Numbered from the stretch's first letter, positions 52,406 to 61,785 are shown. The stretch: DNA of 64,000 bases from Dysgonomonas sp. BGC7 (GCF_001261735.1 NZ_CVRP01000010.1:186001-250000), one strand, 5' to 3'. The notes: a model not told the origin generated them from the sequence alone. Program-made: numbers and translations.

Positions 52406-53266
52406 TTACCATTCTATCAATTTAAAATTCTTTTTTCTCTCAAGCGTATCCTTATAGAATCTCTTAAATCTTCTCAGTTTTATTTCAGACTGTGCCCAAA
52501 CTTCAAAACTGGAAGTATCGAAAATATCAGAAATAAATTTCTTATATAGTCTGATTGATATCTTTTTCGAATCATATCTGTTATGCCAAAAATATCGAGG
52601 TTTGTACCTATCCTTATAATTATGGAACACATATGTGCCGTAAGTTTCAAACTCGCTAAAACCAGAATGACCAATAAACTCATCGTCAACTGCATCCATT
52701 CCATTAACAAGCCAATGCTTAGCCAGATCAACATTTTGTAACTTCACAACTATTTCTTTCATAATATCTCGATCTATCATTAAATGCTCTGCAATAAATG
52801 ATTTAGAAAAAGACTTATGCATATTGAAAAGCCTCTTCATAGTATCGAAATATGGCACATGATACTCATCTGTATATGAAAACAAGATTTTCTCCTCATC
52901 AAAAAAAGAAAGAGGTCTGTGAGGTATTGTATCTATATCCCACGTCAAATACAATGGCGTTTGGCTTTTGAAAGCATAGACCATCTTTATGAATTGCTGC
53001 ATGTATGATCCTGCACGGTTAGATACACCTATACGATTTTGCAAATAATCGCGTAGAAATCGCATATTTATAGTATCATCCAACTCGTCTTCATTCATAA
53101 AATGTATATGAGGATATTTATTTTTCACCTCTCCGATAAATGCTCCATTTGCAATAACTGTAGTGCGAACAGGATTCACATACTTTATTATTTGTCCGAT
53201 ATGTTTATCAAACAAATTAATATGCGCAGGAGCAACAGGAATGACTAATTCAAAATCCATAATCAA
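52406..53266 (-). CDS. DUF6492-type putative glycosyltransferase between carA and carB
   Basis: A 286-residue cytoplasmic protein. FELVIPVAPAHINLF at the start, YLTWDIDTIPHRPLSFF with an acidic D-I-D motif like the DxD of GT-A transferases, and FSYTDEYHVPYFDTMKRLF match the DUF6492 family of putative glycosyltransferases. It lies 31 bp after carA and 22 bp before carB on the same strand, so it is co-transcribed with both. No functional link to carbamoyl phosphate is known to me. It may be a cell-envelope sugar transferase that inserted into the operon. Confidence 0.75.
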   Translation of the reverse strand: MIMDFELVIPVAPAHINLFDKHIGQIIKYVNPVRTTVIANGAFIGEVKNKYPHIHFMNEDELDDTINMRFLRDYLQNRIGVSNRAGSYMQQFIKMVYAFKSQTPLYLTWDIDTIPHRPLSFFDEEKILFSYTDEYHVPYFDTMKRLFNMHKSFSKSFIAEHLMIDRDIMKEIVVKLQNVDLAKHWLVNGMDAVDDEFIGHSGFSEFETYGTYVFHNYKDRYKPRYFWHNRYDSKKISIRLYKKFISDIFDTSSFEVWAQSEIKLRRFKRFYKDTLERKKNFKLIEW

Positions 53267-53297
53267 ATGAGACTAAATCTGATAGAAATTTTAATAT

Positions 53298-54368
53298 CTA
53301 TAATTTTTCTACAAAATAATCGAACAAGAAACCAGTATCGGTAGGCCCACTTGCCGCTTCGGGATGAAACTGAGCCGAAAAAAAAGGCTTGGTTTTGTGT
53401 TTGATTCCTTCATTAGTTCCATCATTCAAGTTGATGAATAATGGCTCCCAGTCTGCTCCTAAAGAGGCATTTGCCACAGCAAACCCGTGATTTTGCGATG
53501 TGATGAAGCATTTAGGCGAATCTACCATTTTCACAGGTTGATTATGGCTACGATGCCCATACTTTAATTTGTATATAGTTGCTCCTCCGGCTTTCGACAA
53601 CAGTTGATTTCCCATACATATACCACAGATCGGTTTATCGCCTTCCATTGCTTTACGTATATTCTTCACTGTCTCGTCACAGAAATCAGGATTGCCGGGA
53701 CCATTTGAAATAAACAAACCATCCCATTCCAGTTGATTAAAATCATAGTTCCATGGAACACGGATAACCGTAACATTTCTCTTCAACAAACTGCGGATTA
53801 TATTGTGTTTTACTCCACAATCGACTAAAACAACCTTCTTCTGTCCATTGCCATATGTTATAACTTCTTTACAACTGGCTTTTGCTACCTGATTCTCAAT
53901 ATTAGGATCGTAGAAATCAATTTCGTCTGCTCCTTTAAAGACAATTTTACCTTTCATCGAACCTTTTTCTCGCAAAAGCTTTGTCAGTTCTCGGGTATCG
54001 ATACCATAAACACCAGGTACATTGTGCTCCTTCAGCCACTCTCCCAAACTTTTCTTCGCATTCCAATGCGAGTACTCATGAGAATAGTCCGAAACAATGA
54101 GTCCGTTTACCTGCACCTTCTCCGATTCGTAGAAGTCAGATATACCATCTGTAAAACCATCTTCGGGAACTCCATAATTGCCTACAAGAGGAAAGGTAAC
54201 AACCAGTATTTGCCCCAGGTACGAAGGGTCTGTAAGACTTTCTGTATAACCTACCATCGCAGTGCTGAATACTACTTCGCCCGCATTAGCTGTTTCGGCT
54301 CCAAAAGACTTTCCTTCAAAGATTGTTCCGTCGTCAAGAATTAATTGAACTGTTTTGTCTGAATGCAT
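53298..54368 (-). CDS. carA: carbamoyl-phosphate synthase small (glutamine amidotransferase) subunit
   Basis: A 356-residue protein. The N-terminal CarA domain (LILDDGTIFEGKSFGA, EVVFSTAMVGYTESLTDPSY) is followed by a class I amidotransferase with FISNGPGNPDFC, nucleophile Cys in PICGICMGNQLLS, YGHRSHNQPV, and FHPEAASGP supplying the His and Glu. It hydrolyses glutamine and passes ammonia to CarB. The gene heads the operon carA-DUF6492-carB. A terminator-like hairpin lies in the leader 43 bp upstream of its ATG. Confidence 0.96.
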   Translation of the reverse strand: MHSDKTVQLILDDGTIFEGKSFGAETANAGEVVFSTAMVGYTESLTDPSYLGQILVVTFPLVGNYGVPEDGFTDGISDFYESEKVQVNGLIVSDYSHEYSHWNAKKSLGEWLKEHNVPGVYGIDTRELTKLLREKGSMKGKIVFKGADEIDFYDPNIENQVAKASCKEVITYGNGQKKVVLVDCGVKHNIIRSLLKRNVTVIRVPWNYDFNQLEWDGLFISNGPGNPDFCDETVKNIRKAMEGDKPICGICMGNQLLSKAGGATIYKLKYGHRSHNQPVKMVDSPKCFITSQNHGFAVANASLGADWEPLFINLNDGTNEGIKHKTKPFFSAQFHPEAASGPTDTGFLFDYFVEKL

Positions 54369-54411
54369 TTTTGCTAGAAATATAATGTGAGTAATTACTA
54401 TTTACAAAGGT

Positions 54412-54455
54412 AAAAAAAAAGGAACGGGATATTAATATATCTGTTCCTTTTAGCT
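54412..54455 (-). terminator. terminator-like hairpin in the carA leader (candidate attenuator)
   Basis: AAAAGGAAC (54417-54425) pairs with GTTCCTTTT (54447-54455) and GATAT pairs with ATATC inside; leftward a run of eight to nine T follows (54412-54420). It sits between the candidate promoter at 54524-54531 and carA, so it looks like a regulated terminator rather than the end of another gene. Confidence 0.6.
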
Positions 54456-54523
54456 TATAATAAATTGTTTCTTCTTTTTTCTCATTTCAAATATCCGAAA
54501 TTCTAATATGAATATCTGAGGTG

Positions 54524-54531
54524 CAAAGTTA
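54524..54531 (-). promoter_or_regulatory. -7 box of the carA promoter
   Basis: TAACTTTG read leftward, a perfect TAnnTTTG. Transcription would start near 54517 and give a leader of about 150 nt that includes the hairpin at 54412-54455. No good -33 TTTG is seen. Confidence 0.5.
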
Positions 54532-54716
54532 GAAATAAAAAATGACATTCTTGTTATTTTAAGTTGCAAAAAGAATTTAATATTCTATTTCTCTTTTATC
54601 TTTAATTGAAACCACAGGGAGAATATTTGCCTACTATAATCAACAGGCGAAAGTTTCTTCGCCCCTAAAATATTTCAAAAATTATTTCCATATAAGTAAT
54701 ACAAAGCATTCTTTGA

Positions 54717-54777
54717 TTGTAGGGGTAACCCTGTGGCTACCCGAATTAACGGGCAGGGACAAGCCCAACCCCTACAA
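54717..54777. repeat. 61-bp element with 10-bp terminal inverted repeats
   Basis: TTGTAGGGGT (54717-54726) and ACCCCTACAA (54768-54777) are exact inverted repeats. Inside are further GGGTAACCC, GGCTACCCG and GGGCAGGGACAAGCCC hairpin segments. The GC-rich block contrasts with the AT-rich surroundings. Elements beginning TGTAGGGG and ending CCCCTACA resemble non-coding palindromic repeats seen in several bacterial genomes; mobility is inference. The rest of 54456-54716 and 54778-54873 holds only AT-rich sequence. Confidence 0.65.
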
Positions 54778-54873
54778 GTATCGCAGACAAATGAGACATT
54801 AATTGTTATCGTTTAATTAAAAGGATAAACATATCAAAAGATCTTTATCTATATAAAGAAAACTTTTTAGATT

Positions 54874-55443
54874 ATGGCAAAATACAATGAGCGTTTGGTT
54901 GAGAAAATTGTAAGACTAATAGAAGAAGATACTTACACAGTAGGAGAAATCTGTGATGCACTGAAAATAAGCCGCAATACATTTTATGAGTGGAAAAATT
55001 CCAAGTCCGAATTTTATCAGGCATTGGAAGAAGCCGAAAATCGCCGCGACGCTTCTCTGGCAATTCTTGCACGTCGTTCGTTGCGCGAACAATTGGATTC
55101 GTACATTGTGACAACTGAAAAGATCGTGTACACCGACAATGGTTATGGAGAGGAAACTATAAAATCGAAAACTGTAACCAAAAGAAAAGTGGCTGCAAAA
55201 GCTTCAATCATAAAATTAGCATTAGTGCGCAGCGACAGAAAACAAGAAAAGAAAGAAGCTACAGCTCTACCTCAGCGTCAGGACAATCCTATTATATTAC
55301 GGTTTCCGAAAGAAGTGAGCCAAACCGAAGCTGTGAAAATGATGACCGACTTCAGGAATGTAATCAGCAGGAACGACTTTACACAAAACAGTGATAACTA
55401 TGAGACAGCAAATATCAATGATTATATTTCGATAAAAGTGTAA
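54874..55443 (+). CDS. orphan terminase-small-subunit-like HTH protein
   Basis: A 189-residue protein. Residues about 5-60 (NERLVEKIVRLIEEDTYTVG, then EICDALKISRNTFYEWKNSKSEF) form a helix-turn-helix like those of phage terminase small subunits, followed by a helical segment (AEENRRDASLAILARRSLREQL in essence), a basic linker (KSKTVTKRKVAAKASIIKLAL) and a charged tail. No other phage gene is near, so it is an orphan or domesticated protein. It is followed by tilS after 120 bp. Function is unknown; DNA binding is likely. Confidence 0.65.
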   Translation: MAKYNERLVEKIVRLIEEDTYTVGEICDALKISRNTFYEWKNSKSEFYQALEEAENRRDASLAILARRSLREQLDSYIVTTEKIVYTDNGYGEETIKSKTVTKRKVAAKASIIKLALVRSDRKQEKKEATALPQRQDNPIILRFPKEVSQTEAVKMMTDFRNVISRNDFTQNSDNYETANINDYISIKV

Positions 55444-55563
55444 CGGTCTGTCAGGTTTTAGTTAAAAACTGATGTTATTTTTATCAAATATCTATATTCG
55501 GATTGAAGTAATTAGACAAGTAAGAATTATCTTTAATGTTTCATTAAAATATATGTTCAGATT

Positions 55564-56883
55564 ATGAATCTTTCGACCGTAGAAGAGTATATTGTAAGAA
55601 ACGGACTGCTGCAAGGTGGAGAAAAAGTAATAGTAGGTGTAAGCGGAGGGGCTGACTCTGTAGCTTTGCTCGATATATTGCATAGTTTTAAAATAGAGTG
55701 TGTAGTGGCTCATTGCAACTTCCATCTACGTGGACAAGAATCGAATAGAGATGCTTTCTTTGTAGAAGAACTATGTCAGAAATACAATCTTAAGTTTGAG
55801 CGTATAGATTTCGATACGGAAGCACATGCAGCTATCAATTCTATATCTATAGAAATGGCTGCCCGGGAGTTGCGTTACAACTGGTTTGAGCAACTAAGGG
55901 TTATACACTTAGCTGACAAAATTGCTATAGCACATCATCGCGACGATTCGGTAGAAACTATTTTACTCAACCTGATCAGAGGAACAGGAATACGAGGGCT
56001 GACGGGAATTGCTCCTATGAATGGGTATATTATTCGTCCTCTTCTGTGTATCAGCAGAGAAGACATATTGCAATACCTCGAAGAACGGGGACTAAAATAC
56101 GTGGATGACAGCACCAATAGTGAGGATTTATATACTCGTAACAAAATCAGATTGAATATATTGCCTTTGCTAGAGTCGATTAATCCTTCGGTAAAGGATG
56201 CCATTTTGCGTTCAGCCGAAAATCTGTCGCAAGTGAATAATATATATAAGATGTATATAGAGCAAGTAAAGAATGAGATATTTAAAGAAAACAAAATAAG
56301 TATAGCAATCTTGATACAATACATGGAACCGGAAGCTATATTATTTGAACTGCTTTCACCATTCGGATTCAACAGGGCTACAATACATCAGATACTGCAA
56401 TCGCTGGTAAGCCAGCCGGGAAAAGTTTTCTATTCTGAAACTCATGAACTACTGAAAGACAGAGGATATTTTATATTGAAAAAGAAAAATACTCTATCGG
56501 TTGACAGTTTCAGTATAAAAAGCGAAGATAAACTATTGTCGCACCCAATAGATCTGAAAATAGAAGAGGTACAAAAAGCAGAGAATTTTGAAATCGAAAA
56601 AAATCATAATATTATTTATATCGATAAAGGAAAATTGAGTTATCCGTTAACTTTGCGTAAATGGCGTCAGGGAGACAAGTTTGTCCCATTTGGCATGAAA
56701 GGAAAGAAGAAAGTAAGTGACTATTTTTCTGACAGTAAATTTAGTCTCTTCGACAAAGAAAAAACATGGTTGCTATGCTCAGGCAATGATATCGTTTGGA
56801 TTGTGGGACACCGTGCCGATGATAGATTCAGAATATCGACTGCTACTTCAAATATTATAAAAATAACCTATTTATATAAATAA
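55564..56883 (+). CDS. tilS: tRNA(Ile)-lysidine synthetase
   Basis: A 439-residue protein. The PP-loop motif GVSGGADSVALLDIL (about 25-39) is intact, followed by VAHCNFHLRGQESNRD, IAIAHHRDDSVETILLNLIRGTG and IRPLLCISREDI, and a C-terminal TilS domain (TLRKWRQGDKFVPFGMKGKKKVSDYF). It converts the wobble cytidine of the CAU-anticodon isoleucine tRNA to lysidine, which is essential for AUA decoding. The nitroreductase gene begins 5 bp after its stop, indicating co-transcription. Confidence 0.95.
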   Translation: MNLSTVEEYIVRNGLLQGGEKVIVGVSGGADSVALLDILHSFKIECVVAHCNFHLRGQESNRDAFFVEELCQKYNLKFERIDFDTEAHAAINSISIEMAARELRYNWFEQLRVIHLADKIAIAHHRDDSVETILLNLIRGTGIRGLTGIAPMNGYIIRPLLCISREDILQYLEERGLKYVDDSTNSEDLYTRNKIRLNILPLLESINPSVKDAILRSAENLSQVNNIYKMYIEQVKNEIFKENKISIAILIQYMEPEAILFELLSPFGFNRATIHQILQSLVSQPGKVFYSETHELLKDRGYFILKKKNTLSVDSFSIKSEDKLLSHPIDLKIEEVQKAENFEIEKNHNIIYIDKGKLSYPLTLRKWRQGDKFVPFGMKGKKKVSDYFSDSKFSLFDKEKTWLLCSGNDIVWIVGHRADDRFRISTATSNIIKITYLYK

Positions 56884-56888
56884 ACCGT

Positions 56889-57542
56889 ATGACAAGAAAA
56901 GTATTAATAACAGCTATGGCGTGTATAACACTTTTAGCCTGCGACAATCAGAAGAAAGAAATGAAAGACAGTAGTACAGAACAAGGGAATGTAGTAGTAG
57001 AGACTATTATGAACCGCAGAAGCATCCGTTCATATATGCCCGAACAGGTGAAACAAGAACAACTGGATACTATTATACAATGTGCCATCAATGCACCGAG
57101 TGCACTTAACAGACAGTCGTGGGAAGTAAGAGTTATCCAAAATGCCGACTTGCTAAACCGAATCAATGCAAGCTTTGTAGAAAAGGCTAAAGGTAAGAAA
57201 TTGCAAGGAAGTGCTGCACGTGCTCAAGAGCCGGGGTTCAGTGTATTTCACAATGCGCCTACTCTTATAGTTGTGGCCAAAGACAAGGCAAATCCATATA
57301 GCGCTGTCGACTGCGGACTACTTGCTCAAAACATACTGCTCAGTGCTCAGTCTATGAATATAGGAACGTGTGTGGTAGGGAATACGGCAAGTATACTAAA
57401 CGATCCTGATTCGAAAGCTTTCCTGGAAGAGATGGATATACCCGATACTCACGAGGTTGCTTTTGGCATCACAATGGGATATAAGAACGAGTCCCCTGAC
57501 GCCAAGCCCAGAGATATAAACAAAGTACAAGTGATAAAGTAA
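56889..57542 (+). CDS. nitroreductase-family lipoprotein
   Basis: A 217-residue FMN-dependent nitroreductase-like protein: MNRRSIRSYMPEQVKQEQLD (FMN contact), NAPSALNRQSWEV, TLIVVAKD, and AVDCGLLAQNILLSAQSMNIGTCVVGN. The N-terminus is a lipoprotein signal (ITLLACDNQ, Cys18), so the protein should be anchored outside the cytoplasm, where reduced pyridine nucleotide is not available. Similar lipobox-bearing members are known in Bacteroidales. It is coupled to tilS by a 5-bp gap and ends at the terminator at 57549. The physiological electron donor is unclear. Confidence 0.88.
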   Translation: MTRKVLITAMACITLLACDNQKKEMKDSSTEQGNVVVETIMNRRSIRSYMPEQVKQEQLDTIIQCAINAPSALNRQSWEVRVIQNADLLNRINASFVEKAKGKKLQGSAARAQEPGFSVFHNAPTLIVVAKDKANPYSAVDCGLLAQNILLSAQSMNIGTCVVGNTASILNDPDSKAFLEEMDIPDTHEVAFGITMGYKNESPDAKPRDINKVQVIK

Positions 57543-57548
57543 AGACAG

Positions 57549-57580
57549 AAAAAAGGTTGTCTTCAAAGACAACCTTTTTT
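57549..57580. terminator. bidirectional terminator between nitroreductase and trxA
   Basis: AAAAAAGGTTGTC (57549-57561) pairs perfectly with GACAACCTTTTTT (57568-57580), loop of six. It serves the convergent nitroreductase and thioredoxin genes. Confidence 0.93.
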
Positions 57581-57624
57581 CTACTCTATATTATTATGAC
57601 AGATAACTATCTATATATGATCAA

Positions 57625-57942
57625 TTATTTCAATAGATTTTCCACTTTTTCTGTCAGAACAGATTTCTGTGCGGCTCCAACTTGTTTGTCTACAACTTCT
57701 CCGTTTTTGATAAACAGGATTGTAGGTATATTGCGAATACCGTATTTAGATGTAATTTCATCATTATTATCTACGTCTACTTTTCCTATGGTTACTTTTC
57801 CTGCATATTCATCAGCAAGTTCTTCTACGATAGGACCTACCATACGACATGGACCACACCATTCTGCCCAAAAGTCTATAACAAGAGGTTTTTCAGACTT
57901 TAATAAGTCTTCAAAGCTCGCATCTGTAATTTCTAAAGCCAT
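57625..57942 (-). CDS. trxA: thioredoxin
   Basis: A 105-residue cytoplasmic thioredoxin with the active site WAEWCGPCRMVGP (about residues 26-38), the cis-Pro segment IRNIPTILFIKNGE, and the usual length for TrxA. It keeps cytoplasmic disulfides reduced. The gene is 93 bp downstream of dnaE on the same strand; the dnaE-trxA adjacency is a common arrangement in Bacteroidales. Confidence 0.96.
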   Translation of the reverse strand: MALEITDASFEDLLKSEKPLVIDFWAEWCGPCRMVGPIVEELADEYAGKVTIGKVDVDNNDEITSKYGIRNIPTILFIKNGEVVDKQVGAAQKSVLTEKVENLLK

Positions 57943-58035
57943 AATTTTTATTTATTAATATGTTGTTTTTATTACTTATGTCTATAAATTATTTTGTAAT
58001 ACAAAGGTAAATAATCTATTTTAAATATCGAAATT

Positions 58036-61000
58036 TCAATTTACCTTAAACAATAAATTATCATTTTCAGTCAGATAATCAATGAGTTCCTTCTTTACAT
58101 TTATTTTCATACTGCGAGAAAAGAGGTCTACTTTCATGTTCCGCTCTCCATCGACTATCTGAAAATATAACAATGAATTGCCGGGATTGTTCTTAGTTAG
58201 AGTAGACAGTTCTTCTATCATCTGATTATTCATATCGTGCAATGGTAAGGTGATTGTAATCTTCTCTATCAGGTGATCCTTTACATCGGGTAGAAGCTGA
58301 ATAGAGTTAATCCGAAGTTCTAACTGGGTAGGATCAAACTTTCGACCTTGAACCCGGCCTTTTATGAAAAGATAAAGACCTTGTCTTCCGTATTTACTAA
58401 AGTTTATATAGTCATCGCCAAACAGCGCGATTTCTCCACTTCCGGTAAAGTCTTCGATACGGATAATCATATATGGCTTATTGGTTCGGGATATACCTTC
58501 CCTGATAGTTGATACTAATCCGCCGAAAGTAACCTCCTTGTTTTTAAGAGCGTCTTTATCTTCTATTTCAGCCATACCGACATTGCATACATAATCTAAA
58601 ACAATTCTGTAATCGTCGAGAGGATGAGCTGAAAGATAGATACCAATAAGTTCACGTTCTTTATTTAAGAGCTCCAAATCAGACCATTTAGGTACTATAG
58701 GGATATCTGGATGAGCAATATCGAAAGAAGAATCATCTCCAAACAGAGAGTTTACTGCCTGATCTTTATCTAGCTGATACTTATTTCCATAACGAATCAA
58801 CAGGTCAATAAACGCTTCATTTTTACTATTAACACCAAAGAATTGCTCTCTGCTGATCTCTGGAAATGCATCGAATGCCCCTGCCAAAGCCAGTGATTCT
58901 ATATTCTTCTTATTGCACGAACTCAAGTTTACACGCTCTACAAAATCAAAGACATCTTTGAATGGCCCATTTTTTTCTCTTTCTTCTATTATATTCATCA
59001 CAGCTCCCTCTCCTACTCCTTTTATAGCAGCCAATCCGAAGCGAATATCTCCTACCTTGTTTACTGAAAATTTAAGGAACGATTCATTTACGTCAGGCCC
59101 GAGTACATTCATGCTCATGGCTCTGCATTCGTCCATAAATTTAGTGATTTCAGTTATATTAGACAAGTTACGAGACAAAACAGCCGCCATATACTCTGAC
59201 GGATAATTAGCTTTTAACCATGCTGTCTGGTATGCAACCCAAGAATAACATGTGGCGTGAGACTTATTGAAAGCATACGATGCAAACTTTTCCCAGTCCG
59301 CCCATATTTTCTCTAATGTCTTTTTCTCATGTCCTCGCTCTTTTCCACCTGATAAGAATTTCTCTTTTAGGGCATTCATCTTATCTATCAATTTCTTACC
59401 CATAGCCTTACGCAGCTCATCGGATTGCCCACGAGTAAACCCTGCCAGCAGTCGGGAAAGAAGCATGACCTGTTCCTGATAAACCGTAATACCGTATGTA
59501 TCGTTCAGGTACTTTTCCATTTCAGGTATATCGTAGCTTATTTCTTCCTCACCATGTTTGCGAGCGATGAAAGATGGAATATAATCCATAGGTCCGGGAC
59601 GATATAAGGCATTCATTGCTATCAGGTCTTCAAACTTGGAGGGCTGCAACTCTTTCAAATATTTCTGCATACCGGCTGACTCAAATTGGAATGTACCGGT
59701 AGTCTTACCCAAGCTGTATAGCTCATAAGTCTTAGGATCTTCAAGAGAAATAGTGTCAATATTTACAGTTTCTCCTGTTGTATGCTTTATATTCTCCAAG
59801 GCCTCTTTTATGATAGAGAGTGTCTTCAATCCAAGAAAGTCCATCTTGATCAAGCCGGTTTCTTCTATCACAGTCCCTTCATACTGAGTCACAAGAATCG
59901 TTTCACCGGTTTCTTTATCTTCAGCAGTTCCTACCGGAACAGTATCGGATATATCTTGTTGTCCTATGATAATACCACAAGCATGCACTCCTACATTTCG
60001 CACATTACCTTCAAGCATCTGTGCATATTTAATTGTGTCGCGCATGGTAGGATCGAGACTATTAGCTGCTTCTTTCAGCTCGGGTACAAATTCTATAGCA
60101 TCCCTAAGCGTCACCTTTTTCTTATCCGGTATACGATCGGGTACAAATTTGGCCAGTCTATTCGAATCCGACAATGGTAATTTTTGCACACGGGCAACAT
60201 CCTTTATAGCAGATTTAGTAGCCATTGTACCATAAGTAATAATATGAGCTACACGTTCCTGACCATATTTTTGAGTCACCCATTTCAGAACTTTTCCACG
60301 TCCATCGTCATCGAAATCGATATCTATATCGGGCATAGATATACGATCGGGGTTGAGAAAACGTTCAAAAAGGAGATCATATTTGATAGGGTCAATATCT
60401 GTAATTCCTAAACAAAAAGCAACAGCAGATCCAGCAGCAGATCCTCTACCGGGCCCTACAGCAACGCCCATTTCGCGAGCTGCAGCTATAAAATCCTGTA
60501 CAATAAGGAAATATCCAGGAAAACCCATGGTCTTCATTGTATTTAGTTCGAACTCTAACCGTTCAGAAACTTCTTCATCCAAATCCTTACCATAACGTTT
60601 TTCTGCCCCAATCATCGTTAAGTGAGCCAGATAATCAGATTCCAATTTGATCCGGATGACTTTATTATAGCCGCCAAGACGCTTGTATTCTTTTTCTCCG
60701 AACTCTTTTATAAGGTCTTCTTCCGAATACATTATCTTATAACCCTCTTCTGTCCCAAAAGAAGCATCTATATCAAAGAAAGGCATCAACGCATCAGAGT
60801 CTATAGAGTAGAATTCTACTTTATCTGCAATCTCCAATGTATTGTTAAGTACCTGTGGTATATCGCCGAATATTTGATTCATCTCGGCTGTTGTTTTCAG
60901 CCACTCCTGTTTTGTATAACGCATACGATTAGGATCGTCGAAATCACGACCAGTACTCAGGCAGATAAGTCTGTCATGTGCTTCGGCATCTTCTTCGTTT

Positions 61001-61785
61001 ACAAAGTGGACATCATTAGTTGCAATAACCTTAACACCTAGTTTTTCGCCCAAAACTAATAGTTCTTTATTTACTCTTTCTTGTAAAGGATATGCTTCTT
61101 TATTCGCATCGGGACGATTTGTTTTGTGACGTTGAAGCTCGAGATAAAAATCATCACCAAACAGTTTTTTAAACCAAAGGATAGATTTTTCTGCTTCTTC
61201 TATTTCTCCTGCAGTTATTTTTTTAGGGATTTCGCCTCCCAGACATGCTGTGGAAACAATAAGACCTTCATGGTATTTCTCAAGTAGTTCCTTATCTATT
61301 CTCGGACGAGCATAAAAACCTTCAGTCCATCCATGTGAAACCAGCTTTATAAGATTCTTATATCCTTTTAAATTCTTGGCGAGCACAACCAAGTGCCAAC
61401 CACTCATATCAGGTTTACCTTCTTTCTTATATCTTCCTCTTCGGGCAACATAACATTCACAACCAATGATAGGCTTAAATTTCTTTGAAGTTAGTTCTTG
61501 TATTTTTGCTTGTAATTCTACAATTTTAGTAGAATTGTCGACTTCAGTTTCTTCTTTCAGTTTCTTTAGCTCTGATTTCAATCCTTTAATTTCAGAGTCG
61601 AACTTAGAATTTTTCTTCTTCACACAATTGAAGAATTCTTTAACCCCATACATTGCTCCATGATCGGTAAGAGCAATAGCTTTCATTCCATCACCGATAG
61701 CTTTTTCTACCAAATTAGAGATGCTGGCTTGCCCATCAAGCAACGAATACTGGGAGTGGACGTGTAGATGCACAAAATTATTCAT
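58036..61785 (-). CDS. dnaE: DNA polymerase III alpha subunit
   Basis: A product of about 1249 residues starting MNNFVHLHVHSQYSLLDG, the first strand of the PHP domain. A charged coiled-coil insertion (about residues 58-100, KGLKSELKKLKEETE and following) interrupts the PHP domain before FKPIIGCECYVARRGR. The palm has GPGRGSAAGSAVAFCLG and the catalytic PDIDIDF near residues 485-491; an OB-fold (KPYMIIRIEDFTGSGEIALFG) lies near the C-terminus. It is the replicative polymerase. I take the ATG at 61783-61785 because the six extra residues upstream lack homology to the family. Confidence 0.96.
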   Translation of the reverse strand: MNNFVHLHVHSQYSLLDGQASISNLVEKAIGDGMKAIALTDHGAMYGVKEFFNCVKKKNSKFDSEIKGLKSELKKLKEETEVDNSTKIVELQAKIQELTSKKFKPIIGCECYVARRGRYKKEGKPDMSGWHLVVLAKNLKGYKNLIKLVSHGWTEGFYARPRIDKELLEKYHEGLIVSTACLGGEIPKKITAGEIEEAEKSILWFKKLFGDDFYLELQRHKTNRPDANKEAYPLQERVNKELLVLGEKLGVKVIATNDVHFVNEEDAEAHDRLICLSTGRDFDDPNRMRYTKQEWLKTTAEMNQIFGDIPQVLNNTLEIADKVEFYSIDSDALMPFFDIDASFGTEEGYKIMYSEEDLIKEFGEKEYKRLGGYNKVIRIKLESDYLAHLTMIGAEKRYGKDLDEEVSERLEFELNTMKTMGFPGYFLIVQDFIAAAREMGVAVGPGRGSAAGSAVAFCLGITDIDPIKYDLLFERFLNPDRISMPDIDIDFDDDGRGKVLKWVTQKYGQERVAHIITYGTMATKSAIKDVARVQKLPLSDSNRLAKFVPDRIPDKKKVTLRDAIEFVPELKEAANSLDPTMRDTIKYAQMLEGNVRNVGVHACGIIIGQQDISDTVPVGTAEDKETGETILVTQYEGTVIEETGLIKMDFLGLKTLSIIKEALENIKHTTGETVNIDTISLEDPKTYELYSLGKTTGTFQFESAGMQKYLKELQPSKFEDLIAMNALYRPGPMDYIPSFIARKHGEEEISYDIPEMEKYLNDTYGITVYQEQVMLLSRLLAGFTRGQSDELRKAMGKKLIDKMNALKEKFLSGGKERGHEKKTLEKIWADWEKFASYAFNKSHATCYSWVAYQTAWLKANYPSEYMAAVLSRNLSNITEITKFMDECRAMSMNVLGPDVNESFLKFSVNKVGDIRFGLAAIKGVGEGAVMNIIEEREKNGPFKDVFDFVERVNLSSCNKKNIESLALAGAFDAFPEISREQFFGVNSKNEAFIDLLIRYGNKYQLDKDQAVNSLFGDDSSFDIAHPDIPIVPKWSDLELLNKERELIGIYLSAHPLDDYRIVLDYVCNVGMAEIEDKDALKNKEVTFGGLVSTIREGISRTNKPYMIIRIEDFTGSGEIALFGDDYINFSKYGRQGLYLFIKGRVQGRKFDPTQLELRINSIQLLPDVKDHLIEKITITLPLHDMNNQMIEELSTLTKNNPGNSLLYFQIVDGERNMKVDLFSRSMKINVKKELIDYLTENDNLLFKVN

